This document shows, in pieces, positions 41,923 through 51,433 of a stretch of 64,000 nt of DNA. Location: assembly GCF_002979865.1 (NCBI RefSeq), contig NZ_PCPZ01000003.1, positions 310,001-374,000 of the forward strand. Direction: 5' to 3'. Position 1 is the stretch's first letter. Every line of letters starts with the position of its first letter. The position numbers and the translations under genes are program-made. The DNA is from Arthrobacter sp. MYb214 (GTDB taxonomy: Bacteria > Actinomycetota > Actinomycetes > Actinomycetales > Micrococcaceae). The notes under the pieces were generated by a model. The model was not told where the DNA came from. It saw only the letters and a list, made by a program, of their open reading frames with translations, and ran no database searches.

Positions 41923-43305
41923 ATGACTCAGTCTGCTTTGCCTACGCAGCTGGTATGGTTCCGCGATGATCTGCGCACCAGCGATCACCCCGCGTTGGAT
42001 GCCGCGCTTTCTTCCGGTCCGGTGATCGCGGTCTATGTCCTGGACCAGGAATCTGCCGGCATCCGCCCGCTGGGCGGCGCGGCCAAATGGTGGCTGCATC
42101 AGGCGCTGGAGGACCTTCGCAGATCGCTGGAAAAACTGGGAATCCCGCTCATCCTGCGCCAAGGCCCATCCGCCGGGATCATCAGCGAACTCGTGCACGA
42201 TGGCAACGTGCAGACCGTGCACTGGAACCGCCGCTACGGCCACGCCGAACGCGCCGTCGACATGCAGATCAAGCAGGACCTCCACGCGCGAGGCGTCCAC
42301 GCCCACAGCTACAGCGGGACGCTCCTGCATGAGCCCTGGGAGCTGCTGACCAAGAACAACACCGGCTACAAGGTCTTCACGCCCTTCTACAACGCGTTGC
42401 GCGACAGCGAGATCCGACCTCCGTTGCCCGCGCCACAGGCACAAGAACCCCTCCCGGACACTAATCTTCCCGCCAGCGACGAGTTGGAGAGCTTGGAATT
42501 ATTGCCGGCTTTGGACTGGATTGACGGGCTCGCCGCGCAATGGGAACCCGGAGAAGCGCCTGCGCGCCAGCGCCTGGAGCAGGTGCTGGAATCGATCGCC
42601 GAAGACTACCCGGAGCACCATGACCGCCCCGATCTGGACGGAACGTCTGCCCTCTCCCCCGCCTTGCGCTGGGGGCATGTCAGCGCAAGCCAGATGTGGG
42701 AGGCGCTGGGCCGTCTGGCCGCCGTAAATCCCGAGGCTTCCGACGGTGCCACCGCGATGCGCCGCCAGCTCGCCTGGCGGGATTTCTGCTGGCACCTGTA
42801 CTACCATCACCCGCAGCTTCCGGAGCGGAATCTGCGTGCGCAGTTCGATCATTTCGACTGGGCCTGGCCTGAGGCAGACCCGCAGGCCGCGGAATATATG
42901 AGCTGTTGGCAACAAGGACGCACCGGTTTCGGTCTAGTGGACGCCGGCATGCAGCAGCTTTGGCAGACCGGATGGATGCATAACCGGGTGCGGATGGTGG
43001 CAGCCAGCCTGCTGGTCAAGAACCTGCAAGTGCATTGGAAGGTCGGCGAGCGCTGGTTCTGGGACACCTTGGTAGATGCGGATCTCGCCAGCAATACTGC
43101 CAATTGGCAGTGGGTCGCTGGAAGCGGCGCCGACGCGGCACCGTACTTCAGGGTGTTCAACCCGGAACTGCAGGCCAAGAAATTCGATCCCCAGGGAAGC
43201 TACACGGCTCGATTCGCGCCGCTGGCCGCGGAGCCCATTGTGGACCTGAAGCAATCGCGGCAGGCTGCATTGGATGCTTACGAGCAGATGAAACTCAGCT
43301 CATAG
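41923..43305 (+). CDS. phrB: Deoxyribodipyrimidine photolyase (cryptochrome/photolyase family)
   Basis: A 460-residue flavoprotein that repairs UV pyrimidine dimers with blue light. Start ATG 41923, GGAG eight bases upstream. The N-terminal alpha/beta antenna domain opens QLVWFRDDLRTSDHPAL. The C-terminal FAD domain holds the hallmark stretches LAWRDFCWHLYYHHP, GFGLVDAGMQQLWQTGWMHN, RVRMVAASLLVKNL and WQWVAGSGADAAPYFRVFNP. The Trp-based electron path and adenine-binding residues look complete. Class I CPD type. Monocistronic, with a palindromic site in its promoter region. Confidence 0.95.
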   Translation: MTQSALPTQLVWFRDDLRTSDHPALDAALSSGPVIAVYVLDQESAGIRPLGGAAKWWLHQALEDLRRSLEKLGIPLILRQGPSAGIISELVHDGNVQTVHWNRRYGHAERAVDMQIKQDLHARGVHAHSYSGTLLHEPWELLTKNNTGYKVFTPFYNALRDSEIRPPLPAPQAQEPLPDTNLPASDELESLELLPALDWIDGLAAQWEPGEAPARQRLEQVLESIAEDYPEHHDRPDLDGTSALSPALRWGHVSASQMWEALGRLAAVNPEASDGATAMRRQLAWRDFCWHLYYHHPQLPERNLRAQFDHFDWAWPEADPQAAEYMSCWQQGRTGFGLVDAGMQQLWQTGWMHNRVRMVAASLLVKNLQVHWKVGERWFWDTLVDADLASNTANWQWVAGSGADAAPYFRVFNPELQAKKFDPQGSYTARFAPLAAEPIVDLKQSRQAALDAYEQMKLSS

Positions 43306-43621
43306 TCGCGAAGCGTCTGGCAGCGCGAAGATGAAGCCCGCAGATCCACGATGACCTGCTATTCGCTGTTTCGGCCCAACGCATCTTCGGCTCGCTCTCT
43401 CAACGCATCAGCTTCCTTGCCGAGGGATCCAGAGCCTCCCCAACCGAACACCAATGCGAAAACGCCTACCGCATCCTTGGGTGCCTCCGGTGCCGGCAAA
43501 TAAGTCCAATCAAGACCAATCCGCCTTCCGTCCTTCTCCGAAGAACTTCTACAGGGTTCCTTCCGGAACCCGCAGAACTCGACACGGACTAGAATCCGTG
43601 TCCCAGGAAGGACTGATTGCC
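43306..43621. other. Intergenic stretch of about 315 bases
   Basis: Between photolyase and DUF4383 genes. A minus-strand frame (43359-43530) spells a plausible C-terminus (GSLGKEADALRERAEDALGR) but has no start codon with a ribosome site, so I do not call it. The promoter of the DUF4383 gene lies at the right end. Confidence 0.4.
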
Positions 43622-44032
43622 ATGCGCACATCGCCTAACCGCTTGCTCGCAACGATTTTCGGGGCCGTGTACCTCCTTGTCGGCCTGCTCGGGTTCCTTG
43701 TCACTGCCGGCGTGGATTTCTTCGCAACAGAGGGCGGGAAGCTGATCATTTTCGAGGTCAATCCACTTCACAACGTCATCCACCTGGCCATCGGCGCAGC
43801 ACTGCTCATCGCTGGGCTCGGATCCGTGCGTGCTTCCAAGCTCGCCAACACCACGGTGGGCGCCGTCTACCTCCTGGTTGGCATCCTCGGCCTCTTCTTG
43901 GCTTCGACAGCGCTGAACATCATTGCCCTGAACGGTGCGGATAACGTCCTGCACCTAGCCAGCGCGATTGTCCTGCTGTCGGTAGGCCTGTCCCAGGACC
44001 GGACGCCAGCAGCCCATACTGCACGGTCATGA
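43622..44032 (+). CDS. DUF4383 four-helix membrane protein
   Basis: A 136-residue protein from ATG 43622 with AGGAAGGA upstream. Four hydrophobic helices lie in two repeats, each with the pattern GAVYLLVG(L/I)LGLF and a conserved N-x-x-H (HNVIHLAIGA, DNVLHLASAI). This is the DUF4383 family of Actinobacteria, function unknown. The stop overlaps the start of the next gene by four bases. Confidence 0.85.
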   Translation: MRTSPNRLLATIFGAVYLLVGLLGFLVTAGVDFFATEGGKLIIFEVNPLHNVIHLAIGAALLIAGLGSVRASKLANTTVGAVYLLVGILGLFLASTALNIIALNGADNVLHLASAIVLLSVGLSQDRTPAAHTARS

Positions 44033-44703
44033 TTTCCCATGAGGCCATGGAGCCTGCCACCGAACCTGCCATGCAAGGGCGAGATGCAGTTGCGGGCTCC
44101 ATTGCCTTCGGCGGCCTCTATGCCGGGATCGCCGGACTGGGAGTTGCGGCGCTGGCCGCGGCCTCCTCCGCCAGCCTGGCCTCGGTATTCGGGGTCGGGT
44201 CCGCCCCGGCACCGTGGTGGGCGTGGCTCGGCGCGATAGCATCCGCGGCCTGGGCCGGGGTGGCGCTTTTGTACGCCGTTGCCAGCCTGCTGAAGGCAGC
44301 GGCCCCTGCCGTGAAGCTTGCGGTCCCCTGCCTGGCGCTCGTCTCCTCCGTGCATTTAGCCAGCATTGTTGCCGGCCTTTGGGGGTTCCCGGAGGGAGCG
44401 AAGAATCTGGATCTCACGATTGCTTCCTTGCTGTTGCTTGAGCTGTCGGTGCTGGCGGTCTTCGTGTGGCAGCGCAAGCGGCGGAAGAACTATCCGCACC
44501 GGGCAGTGCGTTCCAGCAGCCTAGTTGTCCTCGGGAGCATGTTTGCCGGTTCGGTTGCGGTTGCGGCGGTTGCCAGTTTGGGGTTGGCAGCTTCTTCCGC
44601 TGGAGAACTCGCGGTACCGCATTCCGAGCACGGCGCTCATCGTTCGGGAGACATCGACCCGGGAATCATTGGGAAAATGAAACAGGCAGAACACCACCAC
44701 TAG
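44029..44703 (+). CDS. Multi-helix membrane protein with His-rich tail, function unknown
   Basis: A 224-residue protein coupled to DUF4383 (ATGA overlap). Five or six hydrophobic, Ala-rich segments are separated by a basic loop, WQRKRRKNYPHRAVR. The C-terminal tail HSEHGAHRSGDIDPGIIGKM then QAEHHH contains several histidines and could bind a metal. I recognise no named family. It ends at a GC hairpin. Confidence 0.7.
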   Translation: MISHEAMEPATEPAMQGRDAVAGSIAFGGLYAGIAGLGVAALAAASSASLASVFGVGSAPAPWWAWLGAIASAAWAGVALLYAVASLLKAAAPAVKLAVPCLALVSSVHLASIVAGLWGFPEGAKNLDLTIASLLLLELSVLAVFVWQRKRRKNYPHRAVRSSSLVVLGSMFAGSVAVAAVASLGLAASSAGELAVPHSEHGAHRSGDIDPGIIGKMKQAEHHH

Positions 44704-44713
44704 CCGCAGCCAG

Positions 44714-44743
44714 GGGGCCAGTGCCAGTGATCCAACTGGCCCC
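44714..44743 (+). terminator. 9-bp GC hairpin
   Basis: GGGGCCAGT pairs with ACTGGCCCC around a 12-base loop, between convergent genes. Confidence 0.6.
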
Positions 44744-44755
44744 GATAGCTGCAGG

Positions 44756-45817
44756 CTAGGCCCGCGGATCAACAATGATCTTCACGTGTTCCTCATTGTT
44801 GTTGATCAGCTGGTCGAACCCTTCGGAAACCAGCTCGTCGAGCCCGATGCGCCCGGTGATGAACGGGGCCAGGTCCAGTTTGCCGCTTTGCACCAGGGCA
44901 ATGGTGTCCGGATGGTCATTGGCGTAGCCGATGGTGCCGCGCAGGTCGATTTCCTTCAAGACCAGCTTGGGCATGTCCACTTGCGGCTTATGCCCCCAAA
45001 TCGAAACGTTGACGATCACCCCGCCGGGAGCCACCGCGTCCAGGAGCATATCCAGGACCACCGGGACCGAGGAGCACTCGAATCCGGCATCGGCCCCGCG
45101 TCCTCCGGTCGCCTCGCGCACCTTGTCCGCCACGTCCCCGTCCCTCGGATCAAAGACCTCGTCGGCAACCCCGGTTTCCCGCGCCTTGGCCTTGCGGGCC
45201 TCGGAGAGTTCCGAGATGTAGACCGTCAGCCCTTTGGCCTTAAGCACCGCTGCGGTCAGGAGGCCGATCGGGCCGGCACCGCCCACGATGGCTATCTGCC
45301 CTGCCTGGACGCCGGAGCGGACGAAGGCGTGGTGGGCCACCGACAGCGGCTCGATCAGCGCGGCCTCATCCAGGGGAATCTTGCCGATCGGATGCACCCA
45401 GCGGCGTTCCACGACAATTTTCTCCGATAGCCCTCCGCCGCGACCGCCCAGGCCGATGAAGTTCATGTCCTCGGAGAGCTGGTACTGCTGGCCCTTGCCG
45501 GTGTCCACATCTTCATGGATGATGTACGGTTCCACCACGACGTGCTCGCCGACTTCAAGTCCGGTGACGCCCTCGCCCAGGGCGGTAATGGTTCCGGAGA
45601 ACTCATGGCCCATGGTCACCGGCGCGCTCTCTCCCGAGATCGGGTGCGGATGCCCGGCCGGCGGGATGAAGATCGGGCCCTCCAGGTATTCGTGCAGATC
45701 GGTGCCGCAGATGCCGCACCAGGCCACGTCGATGGCCACCGTTCCGGGCTTCAGCACCGGCTCATCGATGTCCTCGATCCGGATGTCCTTCTGGCCGTAG
45801 TACCGTGCTGCGCGCAT
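44756..45817 (-). CDS. 2,3-butanediol dehydrogenase-like zinc alcohol dehydrogenase
   Basis: A 353-residue MDR dehydrogenase from ATG 45817 with GAGGGGGAG upstream. Catalytic zinc: Cys37 (WCGICGTDLHEY) and His71-Glu72 (TMGHEF). The four-Cys structural zinc lobe is absent; that region reads IIHEDVDTGKGQQYQLSEDM with FIGLGGRGGG following. Loss of this lobe with FIGLG is typical of the BdhA (R,R)-butanediol dehydrogenase branch. NAD motif GGAGPIGLL. Acetoin/butanediol interconversion is the likely reaction. It is divergent from the vsr gene. Confidence 0.85.
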   Translation of the reverse strand: MRAARYYGQKDIRIEDIDEPVLKPGTVAIDVAWCGICGTDLHEYLEGPIFIPPAGHPHPISGESAPVTMGHEFSGTITALGEGVTGLEVGEHVVVEPYIIHEDVDTGKGQQYQLSEDMNFIGLGGRGGGLSEKIVVERRWVHPIGKIPLDEAALIEPLSVAHHAFVRSGVQAGQIAIVGGAGPIGLLTAAVLKAKGLTVYISELSEARKAKARETGVADEVFDPRDGDVADKVREATGGRGADAGFECSSVPVVLDMLLDAVAPGGVIVNVSIWGHKPQVDMPKLVLKEIDLRGTIGYANDHPDTIALVQSGKLDLAPFITGRIGLDELVSEGFDQLINNNEEHVKIIVDPRA

Positions 45818-46003
45818 GGCTCCCCCTCGATTCTTCTGCCTGTTGCCGACCGGCCCGATCCCGGCCGGCCATTCCAGCTCCAAGCTACTGCGGCAGCCAA
45901 GGTTTGGGAACCGTTGCAAGAGGTTTCATCCGATGGCACCGGCAAGCCATCCAGCCAAAGCCCAGCCAGCAGTGCGCGGCCTGGTCGCGGCGCACAATGG
46001 ACT

Positions 46004-46534
46004 ATGGACATCATGTCGGCGGCGCAGCGTTCGGCGCTCATGTCGCGCATCTCCAGCAAGAACACCGGACCGGAACTGGTCCTGCGCCGGTTGCTGCATG
46101 CCGCCGGGTACCGCTACAGCGTGCACGGCGTCCTGCCCGCACGGCAAGTTGCCCAGCTGCGTGCTGCGCATCCCGGCATCCCGCTGCGGGGCGGAAAGCT
46201 TCCCGAATCCCCGGATCTGGTCTTCAGCGCCCGGCGCAAGGCCATCTTCGTCAACGGCTGCTTCTGGCACGGCCACGACTGCCCGGTGGGCCAGCGGCGC
46301 CCCGCATCCAATACCGGGTACTGGAACCCCAAGCTGGATGCCAACATCGCCCGGGACCAGCGCAATCGCGATAGCCTGGCGGCACTTGGCTGGGAATCGC
46401 TGACGCTCTGGGAATGCGAGCTGAAGGCGATGGATGGCGTCTTGGACAGGGCAGCAAGTTTCCTCGGACCGGTACGGATCCTGCCGGGCAGCCCCGGCGG
46501 GCAGGACCCGTCCCAGGGCACCGGAGTTGGCTAA
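46004..46534 (+). CDS. vsr: Very short patch repair (Vsr) endonuclease
   Basis: A 176-residue mismatch endonuclease. It opens MDIMSAAQRSALMSRISSKN then TGPELVLRRLLHAAGYRY, and carries the active-site block PDLVFSARRKAIFVNGCFWH then GHDCP and later GWESLTLWECEL. Vsr nicks T:G mismatches formed by deamination of 5-methylcytosine next to a cytosine methyltransferase. No such methyltransferase is in this window. Start ATG 46004 has no clear ribosome site; ATG 46013 is also possible. Confidence 0.88.
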   Translation: MDIMSAAQRSALMSRISSKNTGPELVLRRLLHAAGYRYSVHGVLPARQVAQLRAAHPGIPLRGGKLPESPDLVFSARRKAIFVNGCFWHGHDCPVGQRRPASNTGYWNPKLDANIARDQRNRDSLAALGWESLTLWECELKAMDGVLDRAASFLGPVRILPGSPGGQDPSQGTGVG

Positions 46535-46589
46535 GATCAAAGAGTCCGCCCGATCTGCCCGCAGCGCACCTGCCCGTTCCCCGAGGTCC

Positions 46590-47873
46590 ATGAAAACCAG
46601 CACGTCCCGCTTCGAAGTCCCGGTACTGCTGGGAACCCAGACGCTGTTCAATATCGGCTTCTACACCGTGGTTCCCTTTCTTGCCGTAGTGCTGGCCAAC
46701 GACTTCCTGTTGGCAGGCGCCGCGGTGGGCCTGATCCTGGGCATCCGGACCTTCGCCCAGCAGGGCCTCTTCCTGGCCGGAGGCAGCCTGGCCGATAGCT
46801 TCGGCGCCCGGCGCATGATCCTCATTGGCTGCGCAGTGCGCGCCGCCGGGTTCTTCACGCTGGCCGCCTCCCTATCCTTGGGTGACCCGAAGCTCTGGTT
46901 GTTCATCCTTGGCACATTGCTCACCGGATTCGGCGGGGCACTTTTCTCTCCGGGCCTGAGCATTCTGGTGGGTGCGGCCCAGACCGCGCGCGACAGGGGC
47001 CAGCCCACGGGAGCCAAGCGGGCCACGCTCTTTGCGTGGCTGAGCGTCACCGGAGAAATCGGCGCGGTGGCTGGACCGCTGGTGGGAGCGGCCTTGTGGG
47101 ATTGGGGGTTCGCGGCCGTTGCAGGTTTCGGGGCAATCTTCTTCATCGCCATCGGACTGTTCCTGGCTGCGACATTGCGCCGCTACGCTCCGGAAGTCAC
47201 TTCGCTGGATCATGCTGGATCCCGGGCCAAGCGGCCGGCCCAGCCTGGCAGCCTGCGCCGTTGCCTGGCGGACCGGAAATTCGTGGCCTTCTGCGCCTTG
47301 CATGCCTCGGACCTGCTGGCATACAACCAGCTCTATTTGGCCATTCCCCTGGAATTGGAACGCACCGGCCTGCCCACCCAGTGGCTGGGACTGGTTTTCG
47401 CGTGGATCTCCGTGCTAACTCTGGGCTTGCAATTGCCCATCGCATGGCTCGCCGCACGGATCGGCTCGGCGGCGACCCTGCGTTGCGGATATTTCTCCAG
47501 CGCCCTGGGGTTCGGCGTACTCGCATTTCTCCCCGCCACGGCTTTTGGCGAGAATACCGCGGCGGTACGCATCTTGTGCGCGGTCACCCTGCTGGCCTTG
47601 GGGCATATGAGCGTGCACCCTGCAGCTCTTTCGCTGGTTCCCGGATTCGCCGGGCACCGGGGTACCGGATCCTACTTCGGCTTGCTGTCCAGTTGCGGCG
47701 GCCTGGCGGTGCTACTGGGGAATTTGCTGGTGGGCTGGCTCTTGTCCCAGGCCGGCCAGGGCCACGTCCCCGGATTCCTGCCGTGGCTGGTTCTCATCAT
47801 TCCGCTGGTCGTTGCTTCTTGGCTTGGCGCATCGCTCGTGAGGCGTTCAGGCCTGCAGACCCAGGGTGCGTGA
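46590..47873 (+). CDS. MFS transporter (multidrug/MdtH-like)
   Basis: A 427-residue 12-helix transporter, probably from ATG 46590 (GAGG close upstream); the frame is open back to 46434 inside vsr. It opens FEVPVLLGTQTLFNIGFYTV then VPFLAVVLAND, with the loop motif GGSLADSFGARRMI. Resembles MdtH/YttB drug exporters. It follows vsr on the same strand and is 216 bases before the ABC importer operon. Because that operon has a DtxR-like box, export of a metal chelator is conceivable but unproven. Confidence 0.8.
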   Translation: MKTSTSRFEVPVLLGTQTLFNIGFYTVVPFLAVVLANDFLLAGAAVGLILGIRTFAQQGLFLAGGSLADSFGARRMILIGCAVRAAGFFTLAASLSLGDPKLWLFILGTLLTGFGGALFSPGLSILVGAAQTARDRGQPTGAKRATLFAWLSVTGEIGAVAGPLVGAALWDWGFAAVAGFGAIFFIAIGLFLAATLRRYAPEVTSLDHAGSRAKRPAQPGSLRRCLADRKFVAFCALHASDLLAYNQLYLAIPLELERTGLPTQWLGLVFAWISVLTLGLQLPIAWLAARIGSAATLRCGYFSSALGFGVLAFLPATAFGENTAAVRILCAVTLLALGHMSVHPAALSLVPGFAGHRGTGSYFGLLSSCGGLAVLLGNLLVGWLLSQAGQGHVPGFLPWLVLIIPLVVASWLGASLVRRSGLQTQGA

Positions 47874-48021
47874 ACTGCGACACATGACGCGCTGCCCTCG
47901 CAGAATTTCCACGGGGCACCCCAAGTTTGCACTACTCAGCTTCCACTCTTCCCAGGCTCTCTGCGGGGGCTTTTCCTCCGCTTTCCCTGCCGGGTCATAA
48001 TCAGCAAAACGAGGCAACTAA

Positions 48022-48040
48022 TTAGGGTACGCTTACCGAG
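48022..48040 (+). promoter_or_regulatory. DtxR/IdeR-like iron box before ABC operon
   Basis: TTAGGGTACGCTTACCGAG matches the DtxR consensus TTAGGTTAGGCTAACCTAA at 13 of 19 positions, including TTAGG and ACC halves. It lies 50 bases before the binding-protein ATG, where it would cover the promoter. If real, the operon is repressed by iron. Confidence 0.45.
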
Positions 48041-48089
48041 GCTCTATTGCATTAGATGCCAATCCATCACGTAATACCGAAGGATTTCC

Positions 48090-49634
48090 ATGAAACTTGG
48101 ACGATTGAGCGTTGCCGCAGGTTTTGCGGCCATTGCCCTGGCGCTGACCGCCTGCAGCTCCACCTCTGCGAGCTCCGCCCCGGAACAAGCCGCGGACTCG
48201 GAAGCCCGCGTGGTCGTGGCCAATTTCCGCGCGCCGGTATCCAACTGGGCGTTGGAAAGCGACGACGCCTATGTGCTCTCCATCGCCGGTTGCTTGGAAA
48301 CCCTGGCCAAATACAACCAGAGCACCAAAACCGTTGAACCGATGCTCGCTGCTTCCTGGAAGCAGTCCTCGGATACCGAATGGGATTTCGAGCTGCGCAA
48401 GAACGTACTGTTCCAGGATGGCACCGCCATGGATGCCAAGGCCGTTGCCGGCTCGCTGAACCACGTCCTTGAGGCCACCGCTCCAGCCCGTGCGGTGAAC
48501 CCCAAGACCATCAAGAAGGTCCAGGCCCTCGACGCTGATACCGTGCGCGTCACCACACCCGCCGCGGATCCGTTGCTGCCCTACCGCATGGCCAGCGTGA
48601 ACGCCGGCGTGCTTTCCCCTGCCGCGTACACCGGCAAGGGCATCGACCCGATGAAGCACTGCACCGGACCATTTGCCCCGGTCTCCGAAAAAGCCGGGCA
48701 GTCCCTGACCTTGGACCGCAACGCGAATTACTGGGACGGAGAGGTGAAGCTGGCCGGCGGCGAAATCCGCTACATCACCGAAGGCGCCACCCGCGCCACC
48801 CAGGTCCAGACCGGAGAAGCGGACATTTCCATGTCCATCCCGGCCACCAGCCTGGCGGCTCTGGAAGCCGATAGCAAGATCAGCGTGCTCAAGGCCGACT
48901 CGCCTCGCACCTCGACCTTGTACCTGAACAACTCGCGCGCTCCATTCGAGAGCCGGGAGCTGCGCAAGGCCGCCACCATGGCCCTGGATCTGCCGGCCAT
49001 GGCCGCCAGCATCTACGAAGGCGCAGCGCAGCCTGCCACCGGCCCCTTCGCCCCGAGCGAGCCCTGGGCCAACCCGGATCTGGCCGTACCGCAGGTGAAT
49101 ATCGAAGAAGCCAAGAAGCTGGTGGAAGCGTCCGGCTACCAGCAGGACAAGCCCCTGGAAATCATTGCGATCACCGAACGCGCGGAGTTCGCCGGCGTGG
49201 GCGCCATCATCCAGGAGCAGTTCAAGCAGATCGGCTTGCAGGCCAATGTGGTGACCAAGTCCTACGGCGCCGCGGAACCGGATGTGCTGGCCGGCAACTA
49301 CGACATGATCCTCAGCCAGCGCAACCGGATGATCGACATTGCCGATCCGATCGGCTTCCTGCAGTCGGACTACACCTGCGAGGGCGGCTACAACCTGAGC
49401 CACTACTGCAACAAGGACTACGACCAGCTGATCGGCCAGGCACTGGCAGAGAAGGACGAGGCCCAGCGCCACGACCTGTACCGCCAGGCAGGGGATCTGC
49501 TCGCCGACGACGCCGCGAACGTCTGGCTGGTCAACGAGCAGGCTATCGACGGCGTGGGAGCCAAGGTCCAGGGCTACGTCCAGGACCCGCTGACCCGCTA
49601 CGTGCTGACCAAGGATCTGGCGAAGACCAGCTAG
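48090..49634 (+). CDS. ABC transporter substrate-binding lipoprotein (SBP_bac_5, dipeptide/opine/nickel type)
   Basis: A 514-residue lipoprotein. The lipobox is LTAC at 19-22 after a hydrophobic signal. The family-5 body follows, with NRDWDFELRKNVLFQDGT-like text (EWDFELRKNVLFQDGTAMDA), the ACRAL-type helix ESRELRKAATMALD and a C-terminal lobe. Length and blocks fit DppA/OppA/NikA. It leads an operon with two permeases and a fused ATPase; the next gene starts one base after its stop. Ligand unknown: peptide, nickel chelate or opine-type metallophore, with the iron box favouring the last. Confidence 0.9.
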   Translation: MKLGRLSVAAGFAAIALALTACSSTSASSAPEQAADSEARVVVANFRAPVSNWALESDDAYVLSIAGCLETLAKYNQSTKTVEPMLAASWKQSSDTEWDFELRKNVLFQDGTAMDAKAVAGSLNHVLEATAPARAVNPKTIKKVQALDADTVRVTTPAADPLLPYRMASVNAGVLSPAAYTGKGIDPMKHCTGPFAPVSEKAGQSLTLDRNANYWDGEVKLAGGEIRYITEGATRATQVQTGEADISMSIPATSLAALEADSKISVLKADSPRTSTLYLNNSRAPFESRELRKAATMALDLPAMAASIYEGAAQPATGPFAPSEPWANPDLAVPQVNIEEAKKLVEASGYQQDKPLEIIAITERAEFAGVGAIIQEQFKQIGLQANVVTKSYGAAEPDVLAGNYDMILSQRNRMIDIADPIGFLQSDYTCEGGYNLSHYCNKDYDQLIGQALAEKDEAQRHDLYRQAGDLLADDAANVWLVNEQAIDGVGAKVQGYVQDPLTRYVLTKDLAKTS

Positions 49635-49635
49635 C

Positions 49636-50589
49636 GTGTCTCCTCTAGCCACCATGCTGCGCCGGGCCATTGGACTCGGCGCAGCAGTTCTGCTTTCATC
49701 CTTCGCGGTATTCCTGGTCCCCTTCGTTTCCCCCGGGGACCCCGTGCGGTCCTTGCTGCGCGCCCGCATGGACATCGGGGCCGCCGACGAGGCAACGGTG
49801 CAGGCCTACGCACAGCAATTCGGCCTGCACGACCCGATGCTGGTGCAGTTCGGACGGTGGCTGGGCCGGTTCGCCACTGGAGACATGGGCATCTCGCATA
49901 TCAGCGGCACCCCGGTAGCCGACCAGGTGCTGCCGGCCATTGGCGTCACCCTGTCCTTGGCCGGCAGCGCGTTGGTGGTGGCCATCGCCGTGTCCATTGT
50001 CTTGGGAGTGCTGTCGGCCACCCGTGCCGGGAGGTGGCCCGATAGGCTGATCACCTCGGCGACCCATGCGTTGATTGCCATCCCCGAATATGCGCTGGCT
50101 CCGCTGCTGGTCCTGCTCTTCGCGGTGCGCTTCTCGCTGCTTCCCTCGGCCGGTTTCGAATCCCCGGCCTCGATGGTGCTGCCGGTCTTCATTCTGGCCT
50201 TGCGCCCCATCAGCTTCTTCACCGTCGCGGTGCGCTCTGGGGTGCGCCAGGCATTGGACTCCGAGCACGTGCTGGCCGCCCGCGCCCGCGGGCTGAGCAG
50301 CACCCAGGGGCTGGTCCGCCATGTGGTTCCCCACGGTTTGCTGCCGCTGTGGACCATGGTGGGTGTCTGGTTTGCCGGGCTGCTGGGCGGGTCGGTCATC
50401 GTGGAAGTCATCTTCGCCATTCCCGGAATGGGCCGGCTGATCTTCGACTCCATCGTCGATGCCGATATCCCGGTCGCCCAGGGTGGCGTGGTGGTGGTCG
50501 TCACCTGTGCTGTAGTGGTGACCGGAATCGTTGACCTGGTGCACAGGATCAGCGATCCCAATGTGAGGATTGGTGTACGACATGGCTAG
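49636..50589 (+). CDS. ABC transporter permease (DppB/NikB type)
   Basis: A 317-residue integral permease from GTG 49636, one base after the binding-protein stop. Six helices. The typical start is RRAIGLGAAVLLSSFAVFLV then PFVSPGDP, and the EAA loop is EHVLAARARGLSSTQGLVRH. The N-terminal periplasmic segment QFGLHDPMLVQFGRWLGRFA matches DppB permeases. Probably forms a heterodimer with the next gene. Confidence 0.9.
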   Translation: MSPLATMLRRAIGLGAAVLLSSFAVFLVPFVSPGDPVRSLLRARMDIGAADEATVQAYAQQFGLHDPMLVQFGRWLGRFATGDMGISHISGTPVADQVLPAIGVTLSLAGSALVVAIAVSIVLGVLSATRAGRWPDRLITSATHALIAIPEYALAPLLVLLFAVRFSLLPSAGFESPASMVLPVFILALRPISFFTVAVRSGVRQALDSEHVLAARARGLSSTQGLVRHVVPHGLLPLWTMVGVWFAGLLGGSVIVEVIFAIPGMGRLIFDSIVDADIPVAQGGVVVVVTCAVVVTGIVDLVHRISDPNVRIGVRHG

Positions 50590-51433
50590 GAATCATTCCA
50601 GGGAAATCCTGCTTTCCCCTCCCGCGTTCATCTTGCTGGCGGTGGTCGTCCTGACCATCGCCGCTCCGTGGATTTCCCCCTACAACCCCGACGCCCAGAA
50701 CCTGGCGGACCGGTTGCAAGGTCCCAGCCTGTCCCATCTGCTGGGCACCGATGCCCTGGGCCGCGACACCTTGAGCAGGGTGCTGCACGGTGGCCGGTTC
50801 TCGCTATCGGTAGCACTGATCACCACGCTGTTCGCACTGCTGGTTGGCACCGCACTGGGCCTGCTCAGCGCGGTGCGCGGCGGGTGGCTGGATGAGCTCT
50901 TCCTGCGCGTGAACGACTTGCTGCTCGCGCTGCCCGAAATCGTGATTGCGCTGCTGATCATCGCGGTCATGGGTCCCGGATTCTTCACCATGGTGCTTTC
51001 CGTAGGCGTCGTGGCATGGACTCCCACCGCACGGTTGGTGCGTTCCATGGCGGCCCAGGCGTTATCCACCCACCATGTCGAAGCCTCCAGGCATGTCGGC
51101 GCTTCGCGCTGGTTCATCCTGCGCCACCACGTCCTGCCCTTCGTGGCTGGACCGGTGCTGGCCCAGGCGGCATTGCGCTTCGGGCTGCTGCTGGTATTGC
51201 TCGGCTCATTGTCCTATCTGGGCATCGGCGTCCAACCGCCGCAGTCCGACTGGGGTTCAATGCTGGCCGAAACCCAGCCTCATGCCATCCGCTCCCCTTG
51301 GGGCCTGATTGCGCCGGGCGCGGCCATCTTCCTGGTCAGCTTCTGCGTCACCTTGCTGGGCAATCGAATCACCCACGTGCTGGGCGGGCAGGACGTGCTG
51401 GCCACCGAAGCCAAGGCGGAAGCCCATGACTAG
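50582..51433 (+). CDS. ABC transporter permease (DppC/NikC type)
   Basis: A 283-residue permease, best start ATG 50582, overlapping the previous gene by 8 bases (TTG 50570 and GTG 50573 are in frame). It has the DppC N-terminal extension IAAPWISPYNPDAQNLADRL and the motif GTDALGRDTLSRVLHGGRFS. The EAA loop is EASRHVGASRWFILRHHVLP. The 3' end overlaps the ATPase gene by 8 bases. All four genes are tightly coupled. Confidence 0.9.
   Translation: MARNHSREILLSPPAFILLAVVVLTIAAPWISPYNPDAQNLADRLQGPSLSHLLGTDALGRDTLSRVLHGGRFSLSVALITTLFALLVGTALGLLSAVRGGWLDELFLRVNDLLLALPEIVIALLIIAVMGPGFFTMVLSVGVVAWTPTARLVRSMAAQALSTHHVEASRHVGASRWFILRHHVLPFVAGPVLAQAALRFGLLLVLLGSLSYLGIGVQPPQSDWGSMLAETQPHAIRSPWGLIAPGAAIFLVSFCVTLLGNRITHVLGGQDVLATEAKAEAHD

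Noticed and set aside
43359-43631. Minus-strand 90-codon frame overlapping the DUF4383 start
   Set aside because: No start codon with a ribosome site; overlaps a well-supported gene.
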